Shown here one piece after another: positions 55,728 to 63,887 of a stretch of 64,000 bases of DNA; position 1 is the first letter of the stretch, and every line of letters starts with the position of its first letter. Position numbers and translations under genes: made by a program. The stretch is from Desulfobulbus rhabdoformis (lineage in GTDB: Bacteria; Desulfobacterota; Desulfobulbia; Desulfobulbales; Desulfobulbaceae): NCBI RefSeq assembly GCF_016919065.1, contig NZ_JAFFQA010000021.1, positions 1 through 64,000 on the forward strand, written 5' to 3'. A model generated the notes under the pieces. The model was not told the DNA's origin. It saw only the letters and a program-made list of their open reading frames with translations, and searched no databases.

Positions 55728-56801
55728 TCAATCGCCAGCCGGTCGCTGGTCTTTAATCACCATGGGTTTGGGGTGGGCAATGGATTCGAACAACTCCCGG
55801 CAGAAGCCGCAACTGTCGCAGTGGTTATCGCATTGGGAGAGCATGTTGGCAAAATCAAAGGAGAGCATGCGGTTATCGACATAGAGTCGGTCAGCGAGCC
55901 AGGACATGGCATCCATCAGGTCCAGCAGGTTGCCATCGTAGCGACGGGCACGGTAGGCCTTGATCGCATTGATGAGAAAGGAAGAGCCAAGAGTACGGCC
56001 ACAGAGTTTGATTGTATCGACATGATAGAGGTAAAGATCAACATCTTCCGGGCGAATGAAGGGCGACTGCAGCAGTCGGTGAGGCTGCTCGTCAAGCAGG
56101 CGCATACAGCCTATATCGCAGTTGATCACGTGGGTCTGACTTTTGCCATCGATGTTGGCCAGCGCAATATACGAGTCATGGGACAGCTTAAAGGGACAGA
56201 ACGGCAGACAGCCTTCGTTGGCCAGCACCTCAAGGCGCATACTGGGGAATTGGCGGTGCAGGGTCAGAGAAATCTTGGCTAACAGGTCAAGATCACGGTT
56301 GAGCGAACGATCAAGAATGATTTTTCCCGGCATTTTAAAACCGGTTTCGCGAATGTAGGCCAGCTGTGCTTCAATCTTATGGTAGGAATCCAGCATGGTG
56401 TTGACGCTGGGAACTGCTTCAAGCTGAGCTGCAATGACTGGCGCCTCGTCGGCCAGTACCTGCAGCAGATAGTGATCGCAATAGACGATGCCTTGAATCG
56501 CCCTCTGCTCCAGGAAATACTCCAGAGTGTTCAATACCGGTTTCAGGTTTTTATGGTCAGTGAGCAGGTCCGGTGTATAAAAGCGGCTGTTCAAGAGGGC
56601 GTATTTTTTTACCCCCTCCAGACGGTTTAACCCGGTAACAATGGATTCCTGGGCGGGAAGCGGTTCAAGCTGTATCCGGCTGTCCAGAGAACGGCTGTGG
56701 AGCAGGCTGAAGTGGACGCTTTCCAGGTCAGGTGCACACTGGCAGAGATAATCGACATACCTCTCCTCGGGGAGAAAAGGGACATTGAGAAAAGGATTCA
56801 T
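55728..56801 (-). CDS. Cys-rich U32-like protein of unknown function
   Basis: The 357-residue protein has the look of a U32-type TIM barrel: ESVHFSLLHSRSLDSRIQLEP, PGKIILDRSLNRDLDLL, and RLEVLANEGCLPFCPFKLSHDSY, a Cys-containing block like those that hold the Fe-S cluster or substrate in U32 relatives. It has further Cys in INCDIGCMRLL and a tight C-terminal cluster CDNHCDSCGFC (about 331-341). It lies 5 bp after the U32 (TrhP-like) gene, so the two are surely cotranscribed. A paired, Fe-S-containing U32 heterodimer (as in UbiU-UbiV) is an inference. I do not know a named family. Confidence 0.75.
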   Translation of the reverse strand: MNPFLNVPFLPEERYVDYLCQCAPDLESVHFSLLHSRSLDSRIQLEPLPAQESIVTGLNRLEGVKKYALLNSRFYTPDLLTDHKNLKPVLNTLEYFLEQRAIQGIVYCDHYLLQVLADEAPVIAAQLEAVPSVNTMLDSYHKIEAQLAYIRETGFKMPGKIILDRSLNRDLDLLAKISLTLHRQFPSMRLEVLANEGCLPFCPFKLSHDSYIALANIDGKSQTHVINCDIGCMRLLDEQPHRLLQSPFIRPEDVDLYLYHVDTIKLCGRTLGSSFLINAIKAYRARRYDGNLLDLMDAMSWLADRLYVDNRMLSFDFANMLSQCDNHCDSCGFCRELFESIAHPKPMVIKDQRPAGD

Positions 56802-56806
56802 GATAA

Positions 56807-58060
56807 TTAGGTACGTTTGCGCAGCAAGGCGTGTCTTTCAATTCCGTTGAGTGAGGGGTCAGTCACCAGCTCGACCCGATTCCCCGGGTTGGCCCGCTCT
56901 ATTGAGGAGCCATTTTCAAGCCTCATGGCAGTCACCGTCACCTTATCTGGTTCGATGGAGTGGCCAAGATATTCAACCTGGTCACCACAGTGCAGCACTT
57001 GCCGGGTTTCAATCAACAATGGATCCTCATTACGGACAATACCAACCGGTACCCAGCTCTGCTCGATCCTCATTCTATCATAAAGCATGTCATCGGATGA
57101 AGGCCTTGTGCTGAAAAAGTTTTCTGTCTGTCCACGGGTACCGATCTTACTTAATTCGTTATGAAAAATTTCTGGTAGCTGTAAGCTAACTGCAGGTTCG
57201 CCTAAAAAAATCTGCTCGCCGATCCAGTCAAGAGCCTGCCGGTAGAGCCGAACAACAGCTCCCACGTAGCCCACAGATTTCATACGGCCTTCAATTTTCA
57301 GTGCGCTCACTCCGGCATCAACCAGCAACGGGAGCTTGGTGAGCAGACAGAGATCCTTTGCATTGAAAATGTAAGTCCCGCGTTCGTCTTCTTCCACAGG
57401 AAAATATTCTCCCGGTCGTTTTTCTTCGACCACAGCGTAGGAGTACCTGCAGGGGTGGGCGCAGTCTCCCTGGTTGGCGTTGCGGCCGGTAAAGTAGTTG
57501 CTGAGCATGCAACGACCCGAGTACGAGATGCAGAGCGCACCATGGACAAAGACTTCCAGTTCTGCCTCGGTTTCGGCACGAATCGCTTTGATTTCCTCAA
57601 GGCCGAGTTCACGGGCAAGATTCAGGCGCCTGGCCCCCTGTTGAGCCCAGAAGCAGGCACTTGCACTGTTGGTGACATTGGCCTGAGTAGAGAGATGCAA
57701 TTCTAGCTGGGGGGTAATTTTGCGGGCAAGAGAGAGGATGCCCGGATCACTGACAATGATGCCATCGGCCCTGAGATCTGCCAGGAGCATCAGGTAGTCG
57801 GGCAGGGTGGCCATATCACGATTGTGGGCAAAGATATTGACTGTCACGTAGACTTTGACACCATGTTCGTGAGCATAATCGATTGCCTGACGCAGGCCGG
57901 CCTCATCAAAATTTCCGGCTCGGGCCCGTAGACTGAAGCTTTTCCCCCCCAGGTACACGGCATCGGCACCGTAGTGGATAGCTGCGATCAGTTTTTCATA
58001 ACTGCCCACAGGGGCCAGTAATTCGGGGAGGACTGGTTTCTTTGGGGATGATTGGATCAT
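56807..58060 (-). CDS. U32 family protein (TrhP/YegQ-like)
   Basis: U32 proteins were called peptidases but include tRNA hydroxylases (TrhP, prephenate-dependent, tRNA U34) and rRNA hydroxylase RlhA. The 417-residue protein has PELLAPVGSYEKLIAAIHYGADAVYLGG at the start and the signature VHGALCISYSGRCMLSNYFTGRNANQG-like block (about 171-197) followed by CAHPCRY. It continues with NAKDLCLL and ALKIEGRMKS, all typical of the YegQ/TrhP branch. The next gene starts 5 bp after its stop. Family B and A repeats lie upstream. tRNA hydroxylation is likely but unproven. Confidence 0.9.
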   Translation of the reverse strand: MIQSSPKKPVLPELLAPVGSYEKLIAAIHYGADAVYLGGKSFSLRARAGNFDEAGLRQAIDYAHEHGVKVYVTVNIFAHNRDMATLPDYLMLLADLRADGIIVSDPGILSLARKITPQLELHLSTQANVTNSASACFWAQQGARRLNLARELGLEEIKAIRAETEAELEVFVHGALCISYSGRCMLSNYFTGRNANQGDCAHPCRYSYAVVEEKRPGEYFPVEEDERGTYIFNAKDLCLLTKLPLLVDAGVSALKIEGRMKSVGYVGAVVRLYRQALDWIGEQIFLGEPAVSLQLPEIFHNELSKIGTRGQTENFFSTRPSSDDMLYDRMRIEQSWVPVGIVRNEDPLLIETRQVLHCGDQVEYLGHSIEPDKVTVTAMRLENGSSIERANPGNRVELVTDPSLNGIERHALLRKRT

Positions 58061-58124
58061 AAAACTCTGTTTTTTTAGACAAGTTATGGGGAAAAAGTTG
58101 GGTCAATCCGCTGCTGGGTTTATC

Positions 58125-58486
58125 CTGGATACGTGTGCATTCATCGGTGCGTCAGTTTCGTTGTTGGTGATATGTCGATTAAAGGGAATCTCGAATAATT
58201 GCTTTTTCTGCCAATCTCGGCGTCATGCTGACAATTTTATCCTCGGAATATCAAACATATGCCTGCGGTAAAATTATCAGCAATCCTTGACCTTGATTGA
58301 AAAATCTAATTATTCAAGACACCCTAAAGTAAACTTTATCGGTGTGTTGTGAACAATGAAGGTACCGTGCCGATGGGATGCCCCAAGGGGGTGCGGGTAA
58401 AGCTGAATAGGGAATGTAAATATATAACTACTCGTTTATTCGGGTGAATCTACTGTCCGGAGATAACCCGCCGTCACGAATGCAGG
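58125..58486 (+). repeat. Repeat family B, full copy interrupted by family A (B6)
   Basis: The copy starts CCTGGATACGTG and ends GTCACGAATGCAGG. It shares GCATTCATCGGTGCGTCAG, GATGCCC and AAAGCTGAA segments with the 62-kb copy. A family A element (58184-58324) splits it after cgat-TAAA. Removing A and one TAAA gives an uninterrupted B sequence. It lies between the divergent U32 and glycogen-binding genes, and no gene lies in 58061-58617. Confidence 0.88.
58184..58324 (+). repeat. Repeat family A, copy 4, inserted in family B
   Basis: This 141-bp copy is flanked by TAAA (58180-58183 and 58325-58328). The internal arms GCTGACAATTTTA (58227-58239) and TAAAATTATCAGC (58269-58281) pair at 12 of 13 positions. 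They differ from copies 2 and 3 (GCGAA/TTCGC) in both arms, so pairing is kept while sequence changes. It interrupts repeat B6 and lies 123 bp upstream of the U32 gene. Confidence 0.92.
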
Positions 58487-58617
58487 TTTATTTCAAGCAC
58501 AGAGGGAACAGATAGTGCTTGCTCCAACTAGCAGCTTGTTTTAAGCTTTTTTTAGTGATCACCGTGTAATCCCACTCTTCTCTCTGCATGACGCCTTCTG
58601 AGCAAGGAGCATCCTAT

Positions 58618-58914
58618 ATGCTGAAAAAAAATTATTCAAAAACCGGTACAGTATGTCGCGTCACCTTTAAATACGAAAACGAAGAACAGGCAGAAAGCGC
58701 GGTTTTGGCGGGAGAGTTCAACGCCTGGTCTCTCCTGGATGCCCCCATGAAAAAACTGAAAAACGGGAGCTTCTCTACCACCCTTTCTCTGGAAGCGGGC
58801 CGGGATTATCGCTTTCGCTATGTGCTTGACGGGAATATCTGGGTCAACGAGAGCGATGCCGATGGCTATGCACCCAACGAGTTTGGCGAGGCCAATTCAG
58901 TCGTAACGACCTGA
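58618..58914 (+). CDS. Small CBM48/AMPK-type glycogen-binding protein
   Basis: The 98-residue protein is a single early-set/CBM48-like domain: RVTFKYENEEQAESAVLAGEFNAWSLLDAPMKK, then LEAGRDYRFRYVLDGNIWVNESDADGYAPNEFGEANSVV. The GEFNAW and YRFRYVLDG motifs are typical of glycogen- or starch-binding isoamylase N-terminal domains and AMPK beta subunits. There is no catalytic domain. AAGGAG lies 8 bp before the ATG. It probably binds alpha-glucan or has a regulatory role; no partner is adjacent. Confidence 0.87.
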   Translation: MLKKNYSKTGTVCRVTFKYENEEQAESAVLAGEFNAWSLLDAPMKKLKNGSFSTTLSLEAGRDYRFRYVLDGNIWVNESDADGYAPNEFGEANSVVTT

Positions 58915-58954
58915 ACAAGCCTCCCAAGATCCGAAAAAAGTCCTGGCTTACAAA

Positions 58955-58975
58955 GGGAGAGATCTCTTCTCTCCC
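58955..58975. terminator. Hairpin between convergent genes
   Basis: GGGAGAGA and TCTCTCCC form a perfect 8-bp stem with a 5-nt loop, placed between the convergent glycogen-binding and carbonic anhydrase genes. No strong T-run follows on either strand, so termination is probable but not certain. Confidence 0.6.
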
Positions 58976-58981
58976 AGCAGC

Positions 58982-59536
58982 TTAGAAACAATCGCCGAGT
59001 TGCGCCTTGTGGTATTCGTTTTTCAGTGCCACATAGCGTTTCCACGAGGCATGAAAGTCCTGAACCTGTTCGTCACTGATTTCCCGGACAACCTTGGCTG
59101 GCGTGCCCATTATCAAGGAGCGTGGCGGGAATTTTTTTCCAGGGGTAACTACGGAGCCAGCACCTACGATGGACTCGCGTCCGATTTCCACTCCGTCCAG
59201 TAGGATGGCTCCCATGCCGATCAGGCAGCAGTCACCAACGGTACAGCCATGGAGAATAACCCGGTGACCGACGGTACACTCGGAGCCAATGATGGTGGGG
59301 TGGCCGTCGCTGTCGTTGCGTTGGGCTCCCTCATGCTGGGTTATGTGTAAGAGGCAGAGGTCCTGGATGTTCGTCCTTGCGCCTATGCGAATGCGATGGA
59401 CATCCCCTCGTACAATAACGCCGAACCAGAGAGACACATCCTCTCCCAATTCGACGTCTCCAATAAGTGTGGCGTTGGGAGCCACCCAGCCCCCCTTGCC
59501 GACCTGTGGCTGATAATCTCGGTATGGCAGTATCAT
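58982..59536 (-). CDS. Gamma-class carbonic anhydrase family protein
   Basis: The 184-residue protein is a left-handed beta-helix built of hexapeptide repeats (NATLIGDVELGEDVSLWFGVIVRGD...IGARTNIQD...). It has the metal His positions in LLHITQHEG, VGHRVILHGCTVGD and nearby, and the conserved GMGAILLDGVEIG...VGAGSVVTPGK run. It may hydrate CO2 or be a paralogue acting as acyl- or metal-binding protein (YrdA/PaaY group); activity cannot be read from sequence. Monocistronic in appearance. Confidence 0.9.
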   Translation of the reverse strand: MILPYRDYQPQVGKGGWVAPNATLIGDVELGEDVSLWFGVIVRGDVHRIRIGARTNIQDLCLLHITQHEGAQRNDSDGHPTIIGSECTVGHRVILHGCTVGDCCLIGMGAILLDGVEIGRESIVGAGSVVTPGKKFPPRSLIMGTPAKVVREISDEQVQDFHASWKRYVALKNEYHKAQLGDCF

Positions 59537-59649
59537 AATCCCTCCTTTGCAGAAAAGTTTTCAGATTCTATACGGTACTTGGCAGGGATGTGTCAAACAA
59601 AACCCCTGTGCCCCAGGAACCCGCCAGAGCCGAGGGCAGGAACAGAGCC

Positions 59650-61047
59650 TTAGCGATCCACCTCGCCCTTATGAAAGCGAAGCTGCTGTGAGAAAAAGGG
59701 ACGAAACTCATCCTGCCGGTGACTGACATAGACAATGGTTGCCAGTTGCTCAGCCGCGATCTTGGCAAGAAAGTCAAGTAAAGCCTGGCGGTTACTCTCG
59801 TCGAGACCTTGAGTTGGCTCATCCAGGATGAGCAGTTCCGGCCCTTTGATCAGGGCTCGTGCCAGGAGTATGAGCCGTTGTTGACCATAGCTCAGATGAC
59901 GAAAAGGCTGAGCCGCCGCCTCAGAGAGCCCCAGACGTTGAAGCCAGCGCTGGCCACGCAGTTTTTCGCTTTCGCCGGGGCGGTCATAAAGACCAATGGT
60001 GTCAAACAGGCCAGAGAGAACAATGGCCAGTGCACTTCCGGCGACCCGGTGATTGCGGTGCAGATCAGGGCTGACAATGCCCATTTTTCTCTTGAGCTCC
60101 CAAATCGATTCCCCGCTGCCGCGCTTTTTCCCAAAAAGAGTCAGGTCGTTCACATAGCACAGAGGATGGTCGCCGGTAATCATCTGCAGGAGGGTGGATT
60201 TCCCGCAGCCGTTGGGGCCGGTGATCAGGGTATGATCAAATCGGTGAATCTCCAAGTCGAGTCCTGAGAAAACCTCTCGACCATCATAATGGGCAAAGCC
60301 ATGGTGCAGGGTGATGAGATTGGATCCTGTGGCACACTCCTCTTGTTTTTTGGCCTCTCTGAGATCCTCGACCTGGACCTGAAACAGGGGGGGCTGTTTG
60401 GCAAAGGTGGCGCGTATTGCTTCTCCCTGCTGTGCTTCCCTGCCCTGGAGCACCAGACTGCCTTGCGCCAAGAGCCCCAGATGCGTCGTCCCAGCGGGAA
60501 TGTCTGCTGAGTTATTCAACAGAATCAAGATTCCCAGTCCCAGCGAGCAGAGGCTGGAGAGAACCTTGTCAAGTTCACGGCAGCTTCCGGTGTCGAGTCC
60601 TTCGTAAGGATTTTCTAAAACGAGAAACTCTGCGCCTGCAGTGATCTGCTGCAGGATGCAGAGTTTGCGGGCCTGACCGGAGCTGAGCTGTCGGTAGCCG
60701 TGATCAAGCTTGTCTTCCAAACCAAACAGCTCAATTTGTTTTGCATAGCGTTCAATATCAACGAGGAAATCCCGGGCGGGTGTGCCGGGATCGAGTCGAT
60801 CGAGAAAGTCGGTGTCGTCTTTTTTGAGTTCAGCCTCAAAGATCGACTGTTGCTGTTTAAAGGAGAGCAGGCCCAGGGAGGCGGGCAAAATAAGCTCGCC
60901 TGTATAGTCCAAGTCTCCGCTGAGCACGTCAATAAAGGCGGCAAGACCCGAGTCGTTGCCGCCCAACAGACACCAGAGTTCACCGCCACCAGCGCTGAAC
61001 TGATCAATTGTAAGCCCTTGGGCTTGGAGGTTGTTGAGGGAGAGCAT
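59650..61047 (-). CDS. ModF/PhrA-like duplicated ABC ATPase
   Basis: The 465-residue protein has two ABC ATPase domains in tandem and no membrane part. NBD2 (about 250-465) is canonical: Walker A GPNGCGKSTLLQMITGDHP, then NDLTLFGKKRGSGESIWELK (typical of ModF), LSYGQQRLILLARALIKGPELLILDEPTQGLD and VSHRQDE. NBD1 has LLGGNDSGLAAF where Walker A should be, lacking the Lys, yet keeps LSSGQARK and LVLENPYEGLD. The ATG at 61047 follows the aldo/keto reductase stop by 7 bp. ModF-like proteins are linked to molybdate transport or photorepair; the exact role is unknown. Confidence 0.85.
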   Translation of the reverse strand: MLSLNNLQAQGLTIDQFSAGGGELWCLLGGNDSGLAAFIDVLSGDLDYTGELILPASLGLLSFKQQQSIFEAELKKDDTDFLDRLDPGTPARDFLVDIERYAKQIELFGLEDKLDHGYRQLSSGQARKLCILQQITAGAEFLVLENPYEGLDTGSCRELDKVLSSLCSLGLGILILLNNSADIPAGTTHLGLLAQGSLVLQGREAQQGEAIRATFAKQPPLFQVQVEDLREAKKQEECATGSNLITLHHGFAHYDGREVFSGLDLEIHRFDHTLITGPNGCGKSTLLQMITGDHPLCYVNDLTLFGKKRGSGESIWELKRKMGIVSPDLHRNHRVAGSALAIVLSGLFDTIGLYDRPGESEKLRGQRWLQRLGLSEAAAQPFRHLSYGQQRLILLARALIKGPELLILDEPTQGLDESNRQALLDFLAKIAAEQLATIVYVSHRQDEFRPFFSQQLRFHKGEVDR

Positions 61048-61054
61048 GAAAAAA

Positions 61055-62011
61055 TTATTTGTTCCCCCAGAGAAAATCGAGGCTGTAGGGTGACCCCTTG
61101 CCGCAGAAAAAGGCACCATCCACATAGCGAAATCCCAGGTCGATCCGGGCAATCGCTTCCATGGACTGGGCATCGAGCCTGATCTCGCTTGCTGCCAGGT
61201 TTTCACGAATGCGTTCAGGATTGGTGGATTTGGGAATGACCACCGTGCCGCGCGTCAAGCCCCAGGCAAGCAGGACCTGCGCCGGAGTGATCTTGTTTTG
61301 GGCCGCGATCTCGGTAATGGTCGGGTTGTCGAGCAGGATCGGTTCCTCCTGCTTTTTCATTGCTTTGGGCCGGTCTCCCGAACCCAGCGGGGAGTAGGCG
61401 GTGAGTAGAATGCTGCGCTCGGCGCACAGGGCCACCATCTCTTCCTGCTGGAGGTAGGGATGAAGTTCGATCTGGTTCATGGCCGGTTGCACCCTGGCCA
61501 GGTCACAGAGGGTTATGAGTTTGTCCTGTGAAAAATTACACACGCCGATATTGCGCACCAGCCCCTTTTCTTTGCAGGTCTCAAGAGCTCCCCAGGTTTC
61601 GATGATGGGTTGATCGGCCAGGGGGATGAACTCCTCAGGCTTCTGAGCAAAGAGAACACCAGGGGCAAAGGCCACTGGCCAATGGATCAAAAAGAGATCC
61701 AGGTACTCCAGTTGCAGGTCAGCCAGCGTTTTTCGCAGGGCCGGTTCGACCAGCTCCGGTGCGTGGGCATTGTTCCACAGTTTTGAGGTAATCCAGAGGT
61801 CGTTGCGGCTGACCTGCCCGGCTTGAAGGACCTCGCCCAAAGCCTGGCCAACTTCCGCTTCGTTACCGTAGATGGGCGCGCAGTCAATATGCCTGTATCC
61901 GCATCCAATAGCTTCTTTTACCGCTGCAGCCACTGTTCCGGGAGCAGATTTCCAGGTTCCCAGGCCAAGGCCGGGAATTTGATCACCACTGTTGAGGCTC
62001 AAAACGTGCAT
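61055..62011 (-). CDS. Aldo/keto reductase
   Basis: This NADPH-dependent oxidoreductase of the AKR superfamily (TIM barrel) has 318 residues. The catalytic tetrad is visible: Asp and Tyr in HIDCAPIYGNEAEVGQAL, Lys in LWITSKLWN and His in LFLIHWPVAF. The NADP-binding end has PKSTNPERIRENLAA. GGAG lies 6 bp before the ATG at 62011; a longer frame upstream has no family similarity. It precedes the ModF-like gene by 7 bp, so they are cotranscribed. Substrate unknown; AKR2E/AKR4-like enzymes often reduce aldehydes or sugars. Confidence 0.93.
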   Translation of the reverse strand: MHVLSLNSGDQIPGLGLGTWKSAPGTVAAAVKEAIGCGYRHIDCAPIYGNEAEVGQALGEVLQAGQVSRNDLWITSKLWNNAHAPELVEPALRKTLADLQLEYLDLFLIHWPVAFAPGVLFAQKPEEFIPLADQPIIETWGALETCKEKGLVRNIGVCNFSQDKLITLCDLARVQPAMNQIELHPYLQQEEMVALCAERSILLTAYSPLGSGDRPKAMKKQEEPILLDNPTITEIAAQNKITPAQVLLAWGLTRGTVVIPKSTNPERIRENLAASEIRLDAQSMEAIARIDLGFRYVDGAFFCGKGSPYSLDFLWGNK

Positions 62012-62093
62012 ACTTGTCTCCTCTTTTCCCCATGCATTTTCGATCGTTACGGAGGGGGACGAAACGACCTCTGTATCGTGTGACTTTATCCCG

Positions 62094-62313
62094 CTGAATC
62101 CGTGAGCATTCATCGGTGCGTCAGTTTCGTTATTTGTGACGTGCCGAGTAAAGTACATTTTATCGGTATGTTGCAGGCAATGAAAGGTGGCGTGTTGATG
62201 GATGCCCACAAGGGGCGATGGGTGAAGCTGAACAACAAAGAGATTAATTTAAAAATCTTTGTCCCATAAATAGGGTACGCTGTTCAGTGACCACCCGCCG
62301 TCACGGGTTCAGG
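62094..62313 (+). repeat. Repeat family B, full copy (B7)
   Basis: This 220-bp copy runs from CTGAATCCGTGAGC to GTCACGGGTTCAGG. It is the most complete uninterrupted copy and lies between the divergent aldo/keto reductase and GGDEF genes. Its interior includes GCATTCATCGGTGCGTCAG, GTGCCGAGTAAAGTACATTT and GATGCCCACAAGGGGCGA. No gene lies in 62012-62488. Confidence 0.88.
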
Positions 62314-62488
62314 TTTATGGTTTGCTGCTCATTGGTCAAAGTGACCAGTTACTGTTTTCTGCAAACGTTAAAAACATCACGGGAGCCTTTTTCTTTTCCT
62401 TTCCCGTTACCGTGTTTTTCCATACAATGAACAAAGATAAACAGAGAAATGTTCCCCGCAAGTGGGAATGCTGCAGCACTTCGAGGCA

Positions 62489-63865
62489 ATGAAAAGAACA
62501 TCCAGTCCAATAATGCCGGTCAGTAAACAGCTCAACCCCAGGTCCCAAACGATCATGGTGGTGGACGATAGTGCAATTATCCGTACAATCATCAAGAAGG
62601 AGCTAGAGGCCGCCGGATATCCGGTCATTACATTCTGTGACGGTATGGAAGCACTGGCGGCACTACGCTGGTTGCAGGCACCACCTTCGTTGATTACGCT
62701 GGATATTGACATGCCGCGCATGGACGGTTTTATCTGCTGCGAGCAGATTCGTGCCTGGGAAAAAGAGGGCGTTATTCGTTCAGCAGATAAACTTATACCT
62801 GTGCTTTTTGTCAGTGCCAATGATACCTTTGAAAACCGAAGTCGTGGTTTTCATCTCGGCAGTCTGGAGTTCATCTCCAAACCCTTTTCCCATGGGGATG
62901 TTCTGGCTGCAGTGAATAAGGTATTGCAACCGCAAGCCACCTATCTTGGAATGACTGCTCTGGTGGTCGATGACAGTGCCGGCCTGCGGCGAATGGTGGG
63001 TACCTGTCTTGAGCGCATCGGTCTTGAGGTTATCGAGGCCGAAAATGGTCGTCAGGCATTTGAACTCATTAAAGAAAATATGGTACAAACCGATCTCTGC
63101 ATTGTTGATTATGATATGCCGGTGATGCGAGGCGATGAATTTATTCACCTGACTCGCCAATTTCCAGAGGCTGAGCACCTCCCCATGCTTTCTCTTTCCG
63201 GGATAAACGATCCCCAGGCCGTGCTCCGTATGTTTCGCGCGGGAGCCAGCGATTACCTGGTTAAACCCTTTATCGCCGAAGAGTTGCTTGCCCGGGTCCA
63301 GGTACATCTGCAGTTACGGCGGCATATGAAAAATTTGGAAGAGATCAATCGCAACCTCTACGATAAGGCCGTCAACGATTCGCTGACCGGGCTCCGCAAC
63401 AAACGGTTTTTCCAGGAATCTTTTGAAGAAATCTATGCTCGTGCGCTACGCAGTCGTTCTGATATCAGCTGCCTTTTTTTTGACCTGGATCACTTTAAAA
63501 AGGTCAATGATACCTGTGGCCACGCCTTTGGCGATTATGTCCTGCACACCATAGGCAAGTTGGTGAAGAGATCGTTTCGTGTTGGTGATTTGTCCGCGCG
63601 CTTTGGTGGTGAGGAGTTTGTGGTCGTGCTGCCCAATACCGGTCTTGACAAGGCCCTGGAGTATGCAGAATTTTTGCGTGCAAAGGTAGAAGCCTACCAC
63701 TTCAGTGATCAGGGGATTGAGTGGCCTGTCACCATCAGTATCGGCGTCTCCTCCTATGGTTCCGACCAGCCCACATCGGCAGGTAATCTTTTGCAACTCG
63801 CCGACCAGGCCCTCTATCTGGCTAAGGACGGGGGGCGTAACCGAGTGGCAAGTCACACCCTGTGA
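62489..63865 (+). CDS. Two-receiver diguanylate cyclase (PleD-like)
   Basis: The 458-residue cytoplasmic regulator has REC1 (about 20-140: VVDDSAIIRTIIKKELEAAGY, Asp in ITLDIDMPRMDGF), REC2 (about 155-275: VVDDSAGLRRMVG, Asp in CIVDYDMPVMRGDEF) and a GGDEF domain (about 290-455). The active-site loop is RFGGEEFVVVLPNT, and five residues upstream is RVGD, the RxxD inhibitory I-site, so it should make cyclic-di-GMP with product feedback. The ATG at 62489 has GAGG just before it. No kinase gene is adjacent. Confidence 0.94.
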   Translation: MKRTSSPIMPVSKQLNPRSQTIMVVDDSAIIRTIIKKELEAAGYPVITFCDGMEALAALRWLQAPPSLITLDIDMPRMDGFICCEQIRAWEKEGVIRSADKLIPVLFVSANDTFENRSRGFHLGSLEFISKPFSHGDVLAAVNKVLQPQATYLGMTALVVDDSAGLRRMVGTCLERIGLEVIEAENGRQAFELIKENMVQTDLCIVDYDMPVMRGDEFIHLTRQFPEAEHLPMLSLSGINDPQAVLRMFRAGASDYLVKPFIAEELLARVQVHLQLRRHMKNLEEINRNLYDKAVNDSLTGLRNKRFFQESFEEIYARALRSRSDISCLFFDLDHFKKVNDTCGHAFGDYVLHTIGKLVKRSFRVGDLSARFGGEEFVVVLPNTGLDKALEYAEFLRAKVEAYHFSDQGIEWPVTISIGVSSYGSDQPTSAGNLLQLADQALYLAKDGGRNRVASHTL

Positions 63866-63887
63866 GTGGTTTGCCCAGCCTGTACAG

